Shown here piece by piece: positions 36,516 to 49,228 of a stretch of DNA of 64,000 nt. Made by a program: the position numbers and the translations under genes. Source of the stretch: Mimachlamys varia (taxonomy: Eukaryota > Mollusca > Bivalvia > Pectinida > Pectinidae); the NCBI GenBank assembly GCA_947623455.1, contig OX392536.1, forward strand, positions 5,947,282 through 6,011,281. The letters run 5' to 3'. Each line of letters starts with the position of its first letter. The stretch's first letter is position 1. The notes beneath the pieces were generated by a model. That model saw only the letters and a list, made by a program, of their open reading frames with translations, made no database searches and had not been told where the DNA came from.

Positions 36516-37249
36516 TCATTTGGAAGGAGAAGAAGACGACGAATAGATCACAACAATGAAAGCAGAACCAAAATATCCAGAAATTTCCACTCTTCATGCA
36601 CCAAATGTATATGTCTCCAATGTTTTCTTAACACATAATGATACTAAGACCATGCTATAATACAATACGTAAACTGTACTTAAAGCTATACTGAATTATA
36701 ATATAAACATTTTAGAAAAATTGAAAATAAAACAAAATTTAATTATTATGAGTACGATTTGGGAGAGATGGGAATTCAATGGGACTTGTTACATACCTCT
36801 TCTATTCATGTCATTTATTGCATAACTTAATATTTTGAATGCTTTGTTTATTCAAACAGCTTTGGCCAAGTTTCCATAACGTTGACTTGTCATATAATTG
36901 GGCTTTTATTATTATTATTTTCTCTTTTTATTTAAGGGTAATTATATTTCATATTCATCGGAAACATCACAGTAAATATTGATTTTTGGAATACTGTATC
37001 GATTATCAAAAATCCACGTGTACAATCAGATGTGTTGACTTCCGTTCATCCTTAACTTTTTGGTGATTTAATTGAAAGATAATTAATTGAGATGCGTTAC
37101 AGAAATTACAACTTATGTTTTTTAAATGATTCACATTACCAGACTAGACAGTCACGTTTTTGTTGCTTTAACAAATTTAATTACTCTAAACCAAGCTACA
37201 TTAATTGATAACCCATTCTAGTAAAACTATTCAAATATTTCCTAACTCT

Positions 37250-37395
37250 TCTTGAACACCTGGTCTAATACTCTTTTACTTTTACAAGGGTTTCCATGTA
37301 AATCTTTCCTTTGTTCATATTTAGTCCTTGGTTTAATCGGTTTTGAGTTCGGATTATAGTATTGTTGAGGCTTCATTATTCTCTGATTTCTTAAT
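37250..37395 (+). mobile_element. Family C element, 3' part
   Basis: GAACACCTGGTCTAATACTC, CATGTAAATCTTTCCTTTG, GGTTTAATCGGTTTTGAGTT and TTATTCTCTGATTTCTTAAT follow the family consensus order. Confidence 0.75.
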
Positions 37396-38377
37396 TATCA
37401 AGGGCACATGGTTCGTTACGTTGTAAAGTTTTGCCGTTTTAATATGGCAGAGTGGCCTTCCATGAATACCTTTAAATACTTAATCAATAATGAAGCCTTC
37501 ATGATGTCTTGGTGTGTGTTACAAATGTAATAACCAAACATGATGTCCTACAAGTTACGACGAAATGTATTTTGTATCAAATATAAATCATAAGCAGTTT
37601 GATATTATAAGGGGTATAATTGAATGGACATCTTATTTTAAAGGGGATTGGCATTACAGCAACACAAGATATATATTGAAACGATATCAGTTTCTGAAAA
37701 TGATTTTTATATTGTTTGGACTAGGAAAAATGGTCTTGCTGAATAATTGGTATCATAATCTCTTATAATTTACTACGAAACAATTACATATCAACATAAT
37801 AAACCCTTACACGTGTTTTTTACGCATCGTCATTTAATTCATTTCCTGGTAATTTCTTAAGATTTCTCTTCTCGACTTAAAGTTCCTCATATAAGTAAAA
37901 GCTTAGCTTAGGACCCAAGGTAGGATATGTGTTAACGTCTCGTTATAGGAGGTAATGATTAAGTATAAAAGACAACAATGTTCATCAGAGAAAGCATAAC
38001 TGAAAGCCTGTGTGTTCAATATTGCATCTATTCAATTATCACAAAAATGAGTGAAAATGATGTTTATAATTTACATAAACGTTCCACAGGAAAATAGCAA
38101 TGTATTCAGGGTAAGTGTTAGTTGGTATATATTTATTGGACGTGGAATGTTTATATGGATTGATGTAGATATATATTGATGAGCGTGATCTCTCTTCAAG
38201 TACAAAAATCTATTGATAAAACATATGTAACGTTGACATTGTCAAGATATGAAATAAACACATTAATTCTTATCAGCAACTGAAATTTAGAGGTGTATAT
38301 ACTTTAGATGAATGAAAAAGGAAATGGGAATGTGTGAATTTATCGAAATAGTAGGAACAATTAATAAGTGATTCGTT

Positions 38378-38458
38378 AGGAACAAAGGAAAGATTAACAT
38401 GGAGACTCTCGTAAAAGCACAAGAGAATAAGACCATGTGTTCCGGAAGAGAACCTCAA
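38378..38458 (-). mobile_element. Family C fragment
   Basis: AACAAAGGAAAGATTAACAT, GGAGACTCTCGTAAAAGCAC and AAGACCATGTGTTCCGGAAG are the reverse-strand core. Confidence 0.7.
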
Positions 38459-39650
38459 AAGTTACTAATTTTAACTAATTTACCATTAAGTTGACATAAA
38501 AGATCAATAGGCGACAACAGAAGGAAACAACGAGACACTGAAACTAAACGATAACAACATGTTCCTTCTCAGAAACTGAGAGCTTACTACATGTCCACAA
38601 AGCCAGCTCTTATTAAACCTCTTATTGGTTGTGTAGCAACAAATTATTGCAAATATTATTTTTAAACCGCCAATATACTGTGAAGCTCTTAAACTTTGCG
38701 ATATTGTCATTGACTAATTACCAATATTTTCACGGATTATAAGTTTCCACAAAGTACATTCAGTGAGAAAATTTGATATCAATTTGTATAGTGGTTCATA
38801 ATGTTTCACGAAACGATCAGGAAGTATTAAAAAAAGAAATAATGATGTTTTGTACACATCTCTGAAATATTTAACCTAGCCCAAAAATACATTAACATTA
38901 TCAAAAAGTCTATGTATGCCTGATGTTATTGATCTAACACTGCTAAACTTGTTGTCATTTCATCTTTTCATAATATTTTTAAAATTATTAATTTGTTGCC
39001 ATTTGAATTCATTTATATTAATTTCAAATCCTTTCAATTTTATTTAATTTCACATAATTATAGGTTAACAGAGAGTATTGGTGTGATTGTAAATATAGGC
39101 AGTGTGGAAGATGACGAACAAAAACACGTGATGCACCTTTTAAATTTAGTTAAAGATTCAGTATGCCGAAAAAATGAACTGAATGCAACGGTAATGGTTC
39201 TGAAATCTTAATGTTTTATTGACTTTTAAACTTAATGAAATAATCAGAACAAAAAACAAACGCAAAAAAGAGAGAGATTAGATATTTCTATCTCAAGGCT
39301 TTGTTCTGGCAGAGTAATGTTAACTAGTCAGTTTTAATTAAAATAGCAACAGTCCACACGGAGAAACTCAAGCAGGCAGACAAATTCAGAAGTCTGTCAT
39401 GTGTGTCAGTGTATTTTATATTTCTTTACTAATGGCTTTAAATCTATTATCTACTATTTGATCTCTCTTTATGAATATATAGATATTTACAAGTCTTTAC
39501 AAAGACAACATATTACAGACGCCGAATATAATTTTTTAGCAAATATTTTAAAACACAGAAATATATAATAAGTTAATGCCTACTTCGCTGTTCAGTTATA
39601 TAATATAGAGTTATCCTTCCAGACGCTAGGAATTTAACTAATAACTACTA

Positions 39651-40000
39651 TTGTCACATAACTGACCCGTTCAATCATGTCATACGGCCATGTCAAAAAA
39701 TTGTATTAAACACGTGTAATAACACCATTGTGACGTCATAAACAAATGACGTCTTAATGACGTCATATGATTGTCTCGGCAGTGAAAATCGTACCGTCAC
39801 AGAAGAAATTTGCCTTTCTTATAGATAATTTATTTAAAAGTTTTTGTGTATTTTCTCATAAATATAAGTTATGTTATGAATATAATCTTACACTCGTTAA
39901 ATAATTTAATATGTCACTCGCCTAAAGGCTGATGACATATTTAATTATCCAACTCGTTTAATAAAGTCTATGTTACATTGACACTCGTGTAAGATCATCT
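39651..40000 (-). mobile_element. Family A element in Tlx intron 1, carrying CRE motifs
   Basis: Reverse-strand counterpart of 2973-3290 and 49779-50110 (starts ACATAACTGACCCGTT, ends ACACTCGTGTAAGATC). It contains TGACGTCA at 39731-39738 and 39758-39765, a TGACGTCT between them, and CACGTG about 20 bp away. Confidence 0.8.
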
Positions 40001-40807
40001 ATTTACACAGGGGTAGATGCCTACTTAGGTGCACAATTATAATTACCCCGGGCTCTTGTGATTGAACCCATGACTACTAGTTTACCAGAGAACAAACGCT
40101 TTCAAATGCTATAGAACTCACGCAAATGTGCTTCCTTTATATGAAGCTATTTAATATAGATTTGTTTTGATTCAAGTTTTATTAGTTAGAATGATACGAA
40201 ATTCGTGATTGCATGCAATTGAAACCAATAACAGCTCGTTTTATTTGTCAGTCATTTCATTATCAAAACCATACGCCGATGTTTGCGTATGAATATTCCT
40301 TATTTTAATATGGTGTATGACTATTAAGGGCTGTGATAAGAATCATATTCACACGGATAATATTAATATAAATTTACAATGACTACTTTCACAGGAGGAA
40401 CAAAACAAACAGTAAATCGATATCGTGTTTGCGCGAACGTTGGTGTTGTTTATGTAGCGTGTTAGTATCAAACATAGAGCAATAAACAATGAAAATGCAA
40501 TTAAACCAAATATAGAACAACACCCCATTAAAAAGAGCATTCTCCTTATCAAATGTCAACACTGTTATTTAGTATCACTAACTAATGTTTAACACAATAA
40601 TTCAATTAATTACAATTATGTTGCTTTGTGTCAATACTATCCTGCTGGCTGACGCTATAACGTAGACAAAAAGTTTCTCATTGAAGAATAAATGATATTT
40701 TATGGAATATCAAAAAGATTACTGAAAAAAATAAAGAAGAAAAAAAAGAAAATTTAGACGATAGAATAAACACATTCAATTTTATTAATTAAATTACTAA
40801 TTACGTG

Positions 40808-41048
40808 ACCAGGGCCCAGTTGTTCAAAACTTAATTAGCCTAATCAATGATAAGTACACATTTTATTATCCTGAAACTATGAAGCTATAGATTTCGTTAC
40901 AACTTTGCAGATATCAAATATCCAAAAGTGGTAATGTATATGCAAAATTGTAAGATTTTACCTTGTATATCAACAGAATTATTCAAGTTTGAAAAATGTC
41001 GTTAAATAGTGATTAAGCTAATTACCCTTTGAACAACTGGGTCCTGGT
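40808..41048 (+). mobile_element. Family B MITE, copy 2 (Tlx intron 1)
   Basis: Inverted ends CCAGGGCCCAGTTGTTCAAA and TTTGAACAACTGGGTCCTGG, with the same internal blocks as the other family B copies. Confidence 0.88.
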
Positions 41049-42138
41049 TTTAATTCAGTAAAATTACTTATTGAATCATCACCTGTACATGTTGATATAT
41101 TCAACATAAGTACTTCCAGTATCAATCAACGCTTTTTATTTTTTATACGTGATAAAATATATTTTGACGTCACAACGAACACTAAGATTACGTCATTCTG
41201 TACAGTTATTGCAAATAAGCGTTTTATAGTGTCAATGTATGGTGTTTAAAGACAACAGATACTCTGGTCAAAACAACTGACTATACAAGAATCTTATTTC
41301 ATCAAATCGTTTAGATTCGGGAAATAGTTTGAGAACGGCACATTATATGAAATACATATTTTTTTTTAAATGCATGTCAAATAATAACAGCAATATAATA
41401 CCAACACATTCAAACGTTAGATAATTGTATCTGAGATAATTAAAGTATAATTTTCAATATTTATAATTCCAAATGTTAACTAACTGCAACGAAATAAGAT
41501 AAAAGTCATTTACAAGCCCTTTAAATAGGATATCATTATTATTTTTTAAGTTTTGGTTTATTTCTAATCTTTATAAAATAAACAGATTTTTAACCAGCAT
41601 GAATTATTTGATATAATTTGTATTAGTTATGTAATTACAGAACCACTGTGTAGGTTTTTATTGTAAATGATACGCCTCGTCATGATTTACTATGCTGCTA
41701 AACTATCGTAACTATTTGATATGGCAGTTTAGTTATTTAAAATCGTGTTATTTATCTACTGTTGGCTTTGGACACATCCAAGTCATTCAAATATAAAAAA
41801 GATATCAATGAATTAGTAATCGAAATATGTCTACAAAGCTTAATTAATCGTCAGGAAAGTTGTTTTTTTAAGTCAGAAAACCATTTTTAAACATGATAAA
41901 ATTCAAAACAGTTTTATTAGTTTTATAATTACCACAATGCAAAACTAATAACCCTTCCCCAAGTGGTTCTCCACTCCACTCCACTTCACGCAAGTAATTT
42001 CTCTCCAGCTTTTTAATGTCTTTTCCTATACCATGTGTATCGTTCATGTAGACAGCACAAATCCAAAACGCTACGAACTGGGATAACATACCCAAACACA
42101 TGTAAGGTGTTACTGACCTACCCCATGTTTACTAAACT

Positions 42139-42525
42139 TCTGTGATACTCACACCTCATTACGGTTGCTATGACGTCATTTATTTGGTTAGTATATGTGA
42201 TATAATACTATATAACAATGTCTTTTTTGTCTTGGTGTAAAGAATTCGGTTTATGAACAGATATACAAGTCATTTAGTCAATTAATTAATATAAACATGA
42301 TTACATTCATGAACTTGACAGTAAATACATTTCTGTGATACTCACACCTTTTTACGGCTGCTATGAAGTCATTTATTTGGTTAGGTTATGTGATATAAAA
42401 CTTTATAAAAGTGTCTTTTATGTTTCTGTTACGAGCATGCGTCCTTTAGACATTTAATTGATCTTAAATGATTACATGCTTGGACCTGAAAGTAAATAAG
42501 CTGGTATGACACACCTACAATGTTA
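42139..42525 (+). repeat. 193-bp diverged tandem duplication
   Basis: TCTGTGATACTCACACC followed by ACGGYTGCTATGAMGTCATT and ATTTGGTTAG occurs at 42139 and again at 42332, with later blocks (AGTAAATA near each end) in the same order. Confidence 0.75.
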
Positions 42526-43354
42526 GTGATGTATATGTATCAGTTAAAGTGTCCAATATCTAGACAGGAAAACCCAAACTGTCCAACCCATTGTAGTTGT
42601 CACCGAATACGTATTCTTGCAAATAAAAAGGAATAAAATGGGATCTCATAAAGTTAAAAAGTAAAGTGTCAACAGCATGCAAGCCATTTTAGTTCTAAAT
42701 GGAATTAAGTGAATGTGAAAATGTCTTTTATATTTCATCGCGGGAGCTATACAAAATGTTATGTTTTTCCTGATGTCGATTAACTCAACGTCATACAACA
42801 AACATATAAAAGGAAAGCTTGACTAATTTGTTCAATTTTGTCATAGAAACAGTTGTTAGTAGAAAGAGTGTAGATACAAAAATCAATCAGGGGGAATTCT
42901 AGTCAGCAGAATCATTAAAGGTACAGAACTGGGTCAAAAGTCAGGTTAATTAATAATCTTAATAATGTCTACATTGTAAAAGATTATTGAATGAAACATA
43001 ATGCATATATATATATATAAGGAATAAAATAAATGCTTTAAAAATGGTGATTTCTGACTGGGAATATTCCAAGAAAATATATACTTTAAAAAGTTGATTT
43101 TTATAAAATTGTTTTCGTCATGTTTTTAACAAACAAGATATTTTTTTTGTTTAATCGTTCATGAAGATCCAGTAGTAATAATCAAATTTATGCTTAAATG
43201 TTAAAATAATGAGAATCTGTTATTAATTACCTATTCCATTGACAGCACGTTAAAATATACCAAAATTTAATATCACAGAATTGCATTGTTAAGACATATA
43301 TATTAAGCTATTTTGATAATTGATAACAAGTACTGATGTTTCTTCGATACGTAC

Positions 43355-43850
43355 CTCCAAATCGGTCCTTGTTGATATCTCGAAGTGACCACATGGTTAG
43401 ATGATTAGCTATCGTATAAAATGTCTCTGGTGTTTGAACTTTGTGGTCCTCCAAGTGTTCAGATTTCAAACTTAAGTCCATTCCTCCAACACGAGAAAAT
43501 GCCGCTTCGTCCATTTTACTCGTATTTGTACTAATATGTCTATCATTTTCATCTTGGCTTTGTTCATTTTCTTCACTGACTTTTCCATGCCGTCTTTTTC
43601 CGGATTGTCTCAAGATGCTATCAATCCCAAACGAAAGGTGTGAGGACTCGTACCTGTTTTTTGGAGAGTTATTTTCGTATTTATCCACGTCTTCCTCATC
43701 TCCACTAGAGGGCGTTGGTAAGCTATTTTCCTGTGGCATACCTTGAAATGGTAATCGGTTTCTTCTTTCAATATTTAATTTCTCAACACCGACCCGCGTA
43801 TACAACTTATTGTGTGTAGTGATGTCTATATCGAATTTTTCTTCAGCCAT
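43355..43850 (-). CDS. Tlx: Tlx/Hox11/C15-family homeobox gene, coding exon 1
   Basis: First coding exon (residues 1-165 plus one base of codon 166) of a TLX-family homeodomain transcription factor, a nuclear DNA-binding protein that in animals specifies neurons, appendage or visceral structures. Start ATG at 43850 lies in a good context (AAAATGG) and there is no credible alternative. Residues 72-80 read LSFGIDSIL, an eh1-type Groucho-binding motif (F-x-I-x-x-I-L) found in TLX proteins. Near residue 123 an MDLSLK stretch only loosely resembles a CtBP site. The exon closes with a W...KDRFG block matching the conserved KDRF segment that precedes the homeodomain in TLX proteins. The donor is GGAG/GTACGT at 43355/43354, phase 1, which joins cleanly to exon 2. 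The middle (about 84-120) is acidic, charged and low in complexity. The orthology call rests on this exon together with the exon 2 homeodomain. Confidence 0.92.
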
Positions 43851-43889
43851 TTTGACTTCTGCTCTAATGCGCCAAATATCCGGGCTCTG

Positions 43890-43895
43890 TTTATA
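43890..43895 (-). promoter_or_regulatory. Candidate TATA box upstream of Tlx start
   Basis: TATAAA on the minus strand about 40 nt before the Tlx ATG. If used, the 5' UTR would be only about 10-15 nt, which is unusual, so a more distal start site or an upstream noncoding exon is equally possible. Confidence 0.25.
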
Positions 43896-44700
43896 GCCTC
43901 CTTTTACCAGAATGAAGAGTTTCCTCTCGTCGGGTCAATTAATACAGCGGATTGGGAGGAGAAAGGGGTATGATGATGATGATGATATGGCGGAGTCAGA
44001 CAGTTAAATGCTTTAATTTACCAAATAATGAAAGAAAATGACAAACAGTCGTGTTACGATGGAGTGTTATCTCAGGCCCACTCCGGGCCTCGGCCACGCC
44101 CTGACAAGATTAAGTTCAATAGAAGTCGACTAATAGGACATCTGTTTGCCTTGCCCGTTTAATGATCGATATAGCCCCGTCCAGTCAATCACATTAGGCT
44201 AAGCACTTGTAAATTTGGCATTCCCACTGACTATTAAAACCCTTTAAATTACCATGAGATCTCACAGATATAGTGGCCCTGCCTTTTGCTGCAGTGTTAT
44301 TCTCGAGTCTCTATCAAACCACTGGTCGTCAGTATATTGATCGAGATGACAAATCAGCTTTATTGCCTTATAATACGCCGATATAGTTTTCGGTTATAAC
44401 TCCATCTGATCTGCCCGAGCAGACAATTGAATAGGCAGTATCTCCAAGTTAAATAAACAATTATTAAAAGTGAAATAAATATCACACAGCCCTTGGCCTA
44501 TACGTCATCGATTTGACTGCTGACTCGTGCCGGGCCGGAGGGCATTCTTATCGGTAGACTGTGCCTGGTCTCTGTGCGTTCCTATGTACGGGAGCCGACA
44601 TTCGCTGACGCCTAAGATGTAAAGTTGTTTTTAAGGAGAGCGGCACACGAATTCTTAACACGCAAGTTACGGCGGCTTGATGATGTGACATAGAAAATAT
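43896..44700 (-). promoter_or_regulatory. Tlx 5' flank, non-repetitive candidate promoter/enhancer
   Basis: About 800 bp immediately upstream of Tlx. It is less AT-rich than its surroundings, has no copy of the dispersed repeat families, and contains several TAAT/ATTA homeodomain-type cores. A short ATG microsatellite sits near 43972-43986. Position alone makes it the likely promoter-proximal region. No specific factor-binding site is claimed. Confidence 0.4.
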
Positions 44701-45307
44701 ATGGAGAAATTATGGGAAAATTCATATCTTAAAGATCACAAGCAATTACATGGAGACTTTGTGTGTGTTAAATTTATTTTCAAAGCGTCAAATTTATATT
44801 GTGTTGTAACTGAATTTATTAAAGGTTTCATAGACTTGTTAGATGGTATTTATCTCAGAGCGTCGTTCACAGTCATACACATTGAAACACGAGCTTAATA
44901 AAGATCATTTTTGTTTTATAAATGTTCTACAAATATTCTACATAGAGGCTGATTACTAGATGTTTTTTAAACACGTTTTTTACGAAAACAAAGTCCCCAC
45001 ATTTAGGCTGACGTAATGTGACGTCAGTTGTGTAAGCAATTAAGTTTCATTTTAAAAAGGTAGAAACTCTCCATTTTCCGAAATAATTAAATAATTCTTA
45101 ATTTTTATAAGTGTAAGTAGCCCATTTAATGCAATTATACTATTCGACTTAAAGACAGTCTAGTACATTAGCCAAAGGAGAACCGGAGAGTTTGAAAAAT
45201 GTAAAAAGAAGTGAAAACCAAGAAAAGACCTTATGAGTGTCATAAAAGCGAAACTACAGTGCATGCTCTATAACACGACCAGACGTGAATGACCTGCCTA
45301 GTTTTCT
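44701..45307. other. Unassigned interval
   Basis: AT-rich. The 65-codon plus frame 44701-44898 has no recognisable domain. No repeat family found. Confidence 0.45.
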
Positions 45308-45415
45308 CCAGGTATTCTGGTTTCCTCCCACAGTAAGATCCTTTGCGCGTTAACATTCGGGCCAACAAAAGTGATTGATTAATGATGAATAATTGTTGTT
45401 AATAAATACAGTTTC
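45308..45415 (+). mobile_element. Family E short element, copy 2
   Basis: CCAGGTATTCTGGTTTCCTC, CAGTAAGATCC, GGGCCAACAAAAGTGATTGA and GTTGTTAATAAATA match the ordered blocks of 26741-26880. Confidence 0.5.
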
Positions 45416-45964
45416 AGGAAAATAAACAAAAGTTAAAGGATAAAAAACGGAGGGTTCTGGGTGCGATACACTTCAATTGCTATATTTAATCATTGTGATA
45501 TTAAGGGACAAAGATGCAAAACATCAATTAAACATGTCTAACTTGACAGTAATTCTTAGCCAAAATAATGATGCAGTTCACGTAAATATATTCTATACAT
45601 TGTCGCATTCATTGAAAAGTTGATTTTATACTCTGGTAACATATTAATAGTCTCTATAACTTCTAAAACCATAAATTACAACTTCTCGAATGTGTACATA
45701 ATAAACAAATACAGCATGTCAAATCGCAGGAAAATCCCAACCCAATATTTCATACAATGATAAAAGTAATAAAACTATTACAGGAACAGAGAATAAAGAG
45801 TCCAAATTGAAAATCGGAGCCAAAATTAAGTTAAAATTAATAAAGTTCTGCGGCTCCTTACTCCACAAGATGAACCAGTTATCAAGTTCCCGTCATGCCC
45901 GGCAAAGTATGTTGATCCACAAAGACCTAATGCTTTGGTAACAAATCTTTTATTACTGATAGAA

Positions 45965-46300
45965 TCTGATGTTGGCCCCATCTTGATATCATTTGGGGAA
46001 TATTCTGTATCTTTGTATGAATTGAAGAATTTAAAATGCTCATTAGTATGCTTACTTGTTGTGATAGAAAATTATGCATCATGTCGCACTTTCAGGCCAT
46101 GACATTTACTTGGATCTGACCTAAATTTAAATGGCAGGTGTTGTCAATGAAGCAGAAGACGCTTACTCTTCCAGAACACCTGGTCTTATTCTCTTGTGTT
46201 TTGACAAGGGTCGCCATGTAATCTTTCCTTCGTTGATATTTGACCATTAGTTGAATCCATTTTGCATTCGCATTATGGTTTTGCTGACGCTTCCGTTATA
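45965..46300 (+). mobile_element. Family C element, near full length
   Basis: Contains the 5' part (GGCCCCATCTTGATATCATT, AATATTCTGTATCTTTGT, TGCTTACTTGTTGTGAT), the core (ATGAAGCAGAAGACGCTTAC, CCAGAACACCTGGTCTTATT) and the 3' part (ATTATGGTTTTGCTGACGC). No coding capacity. Confidence 0.8.
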
Positions 46301-46485
46301 TAGTTATATATATGTGTGGGTATGTAAATGTAAATTAGTACCCATGCACTATTTTGATGTCTTATTGGTGTCAAGTGTAAAATATCAGAAATAGTAAAAC
46401 TCGTTATACAGGTGATAGGCAGCATTGGCTTTGAAATGAGAGTCAAAACAAAACTTTTTTGTCAACCGGATGAAATGACGAAGTT

Positions 46486-46716
46486 TAAAATAAAAAATCA
46501 AAGAATACCAAAGCGTCAACAAAACCATAATCCGAACTCAAAATCGATTGAACTAGGGGCACAATAGGAACATAGGAAATATGTACATGGAGACTCTCGT
46601 AAAAGCACAAGAGAATAAGACCAGATGTTCCGGAAGAGTAAGCGCCTTCTGCTTCATCGACGACACCCGCCATGTAAATCTTGGTCACATCCAAGTAAGC
46701 ATCAATCCTTAAAAAT
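46486..46716 (-). mobile_element. Family C element, reverse orientation
   Basis: AAAGCGTCAACAAAACCATA, CTCAAAATCGATTGAACT, AAGACCAGATGTTCCGGAAG, GACGACACCCGCCATGTAAA, in reverse consensus order. It lies 186 bp from an opposite-strand copy and is followed by a short plus-strand remnant (about 46730-46765). Confidence 0.85.
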
Positions 46717-47179
46717 ATTTTACGAGGGTGTCTCTGTAAATCTTTCCTTTGTTTCTAGTTTGCCGCTTTTGTTCAGTGTTAGGTTTTGTTACACATTGTT
46801 ATCGTCAGCTATCGTTACAGTGTTCGTCACGACAAGTGGCGATTGTTTTGCATATAATGGCGACGTCAATCAAAATCATCATCAAAGTATGTGTATGTAT
46901 AGAGTTAACGATCGACATCATTGTCTGATAAAAGGTGCAGCATATGTCTGTGTAACGTCATCTTTCATGATAGGGGGTTTCAGACTCTGCTGGTGGATGT
47001 TGTAGTCTCTGAGTTTTGCTTGAACCTCCATAGCCACAGTTACCTCATTTGAGTAGTGGCACGGTACATAATATACACATTTTCGTAGTACATGAATTGA
47101 AATTATGTGGAACTAGTTTAATTTTACTTCTTAATTCATAAATTAAAGAAACAATATTAAAGAAAAAAGTATATGAGCA

Positions 47180-47530
47180 AGTTTTATGGCCGAGATCTTG
47201 GTCTCATAAGAAGTTGTCCTTGCATGCTATGAAGATGGATGTTTTTGAAAATATTCATTAGTGTAGACTTGCTGCTAGTGAGAATTATGCCTCAGTTCTC
47301 CCTTTGTGAACTTGATGTTTACATGTAATTTTACCTACCCTGCATTTACATGGCGGGTGTCGTCGATGAAGCACAAGATGCTTACTCTCCCAGAACATCT
47401 GGTCTGATTCTCTTGTACGTTACCAAGAGATTCCGTGTAAAGCTTTCCTTTGGTCATATATTGTCCCTAGTGTAATCGATTTTGATGTCTGAAATGGTTT
47501 TGTTGACGCTTCGGTATTCTCTGATATAGT
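47180..47530 (+). mobile_element. Family C element, near full length
   Basis: GATCTTGGTCTCAT, GCTATGAAGATGGATGTTTT, ACATGGCGGGTGTCGTCGAT, CCAGAACATCTGGTCTGATT and GTTTTGTTGACGCTTCGGTA in consensus order. Confidence 0.8.
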
Positions 47531-48867
47531 TTTATTGTGTTCTGGATCACTCGTAATCGTCACACCTTCCTGGATATGACAAGAGACTCGATGACGTTGG
47601 GACACATATGGTGAAGAAAATACTATCTCTCAAGAGGATGAGTGTTTCGGTCGATTGTATTTGTTTCCAGTTGATTCTATACCTGTTTGTTGCCTGTTGT
47701 TGAACTTGCTTGTCGATTTAGCTGCCAAGTTTACCTTTGGGATCTAAAGCTGTAGTGTGGTTTTGATTTTAGTCTACCTTATAAATTCAGGACACCTGAT
47801 GACCAGCGTACAAAAGGAGTGTTCTAGAATAGCAAGTACATTCCTTATGTGGCCTACTTCTAGGACATTGAAGATGTGGAGGAGGAACAAAATCAACAGA
47901 ATAACAAAGAATCAGAATAAAAAGGACGTTTGCAGACAGTAGTAAACTTAACTTAAACTTGATAAACCTGCGGCCAAGCATGAACGAAGAAAATATCTAA
48001 ATAGTTACTCTTGAACAATACTTATTGTATTGTTAAAGAGAGAAGACCATGTGTATTGGAAGGGTAAGGGTATTTTTCTATATAAAGGTAGTACAATATG
48101 ATTTTGTTATATCCAACTAGTTACGACTTGTGTTATATAAACTCATATTTATGTAATATGTTATTGTAGGGTAATACCTGTGAATACGAGGCATATGAGG
48201 TCACAATAACTCACCAAATCTGCTTTGAATTTTGTCTAATTTCTGGTATTTTTAACGTCTTTAGATTATATCTTGCATATCCGTTAACCATTTCATGAAA
48301 TCGAATTCCATTTTTTACAAATTAAGTGTTTGGTTGTATTTATTTACTGATGTCGTTGTTCATTAACGCTGTTTGTTTTCAGTACATAGAATGGTGTATT
48401 TTCCTGAATACACAACATTTAGGGGAATCGACATTATAAGGAGTCATTGACTATTTCAGAGACTAAACGCACGTTTCATTGAAAGATGTCATAAAACGTT
48501 TCCTGTTTCGCGCCAGCACCGCCACCAGACAGCGCTTCGGATTATAATGAGGGAAATTCATATGAATTAAGTGTTTCTTTTTTCACACCAAAACGTACAT
48601 TCTGTAAATCTGTATGTAGGAAAATGTTTTATTTTCCTATTTTCTCTTAAATAACCGAAAGGTAACACAACTGCACAATTTCGTCGACTCTTTATCGTGT
48701 AAATCAAGACAAAAGCCATGACCTGTCTGGGACTTTAATGTATTATTATATATAAAAACGAGAATGTATCTTCTGTGCAAACAGTAAAACTAGACTTTGT
48801 TTTTATGAAAACAGAATGTATGCTTGTAAAATCTTATGTTTTGGCAATAAAATAATTGTATTGTCAA
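47531..48867. other. Unassigned interval
   Basis: No gene or repeat recognised. The overlapping short frames at 47757-47981 on both strands show no domain. Confidence 0.45.
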
Positions 48868-48975
48868 AACATAGGTTTTAAATAGTTCCTTTGTTCATAT
48901 TTTGCCTCTAGTTTAATCGATTTCGAATTTGGCTTATGGTTTTGTCGACGCTTTGGTATTCTCTAATTTGTTTTT
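48868..48975 (+). mobile_element. Family C fragment (3' part)
   Basis: TTCCTTTGTTCATATTTTGC, CTAGTTTAATCGATTTCGAA, GTTTTGTCGACGCTTTGGTA. Confidence 0.7.
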
Positions 48976-49228
48976 TAAATAAAATTGACTGCAGTCTTCT
49001 CTTTAAGTTTGGGGCAATTTCATTTTACATCAAGTTGGTTTAAAGTGGCTATTCCGCAGCTATTTCCTGAGATAACTAGTTATTATCAACATAAAAAAAA
49101 TAATTTGGGTTCAAAGGGTTACGCAAGAAATATTATCAGTATCATGTAGAAGCTTTTCCATCTACCTCGAATAGCATGTGACAACAATAAGAAGGAAACA
49201 TTTATGTGACGTTGGGCTGTTCAACGAA

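Larger units (their letters stand above)
35325..43354 (-). other. Tlx intron 1 (8.0 kb)
   Basis: GT (43354-43353) to AG (35326-35325). It is AT-rich and contains no other convincing coding sequence. It has been colonised by dispersed repeats, listed separately: two partial family C copies (36417-36515, 37250-37395), a short family C fragment (38378-38458), one reversed family A element (39651-40000), one family B MITE (40808-41048), a small 20-bp tandem repeat (35801-35880) and a diverged tandem duplication (42139-42525). The remainder (for example 41050-42138 and 42526-43354) shows no recognisable feature. A regulatory role for parts of it is possible, but the sequence alone does not show it. 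Confidence 0.85.

Noticed and set aside
41868..42101. 77-codon minus frame in Tlx intron 1 as an alternative exon
   Set aside because: No TLX similarity, no clear splice sites, and it adjoins a noncoding tandem duplication.
43441..43746. 101-codon plus-strand frame
   Set aside because: Antisense shadow of Tlx exon 1.
46625..47005. 126-codon plus frame as a gene
   Set aside because: It begins inside a family C element, lacks a recognisable domain, and its composition is not coding-like.
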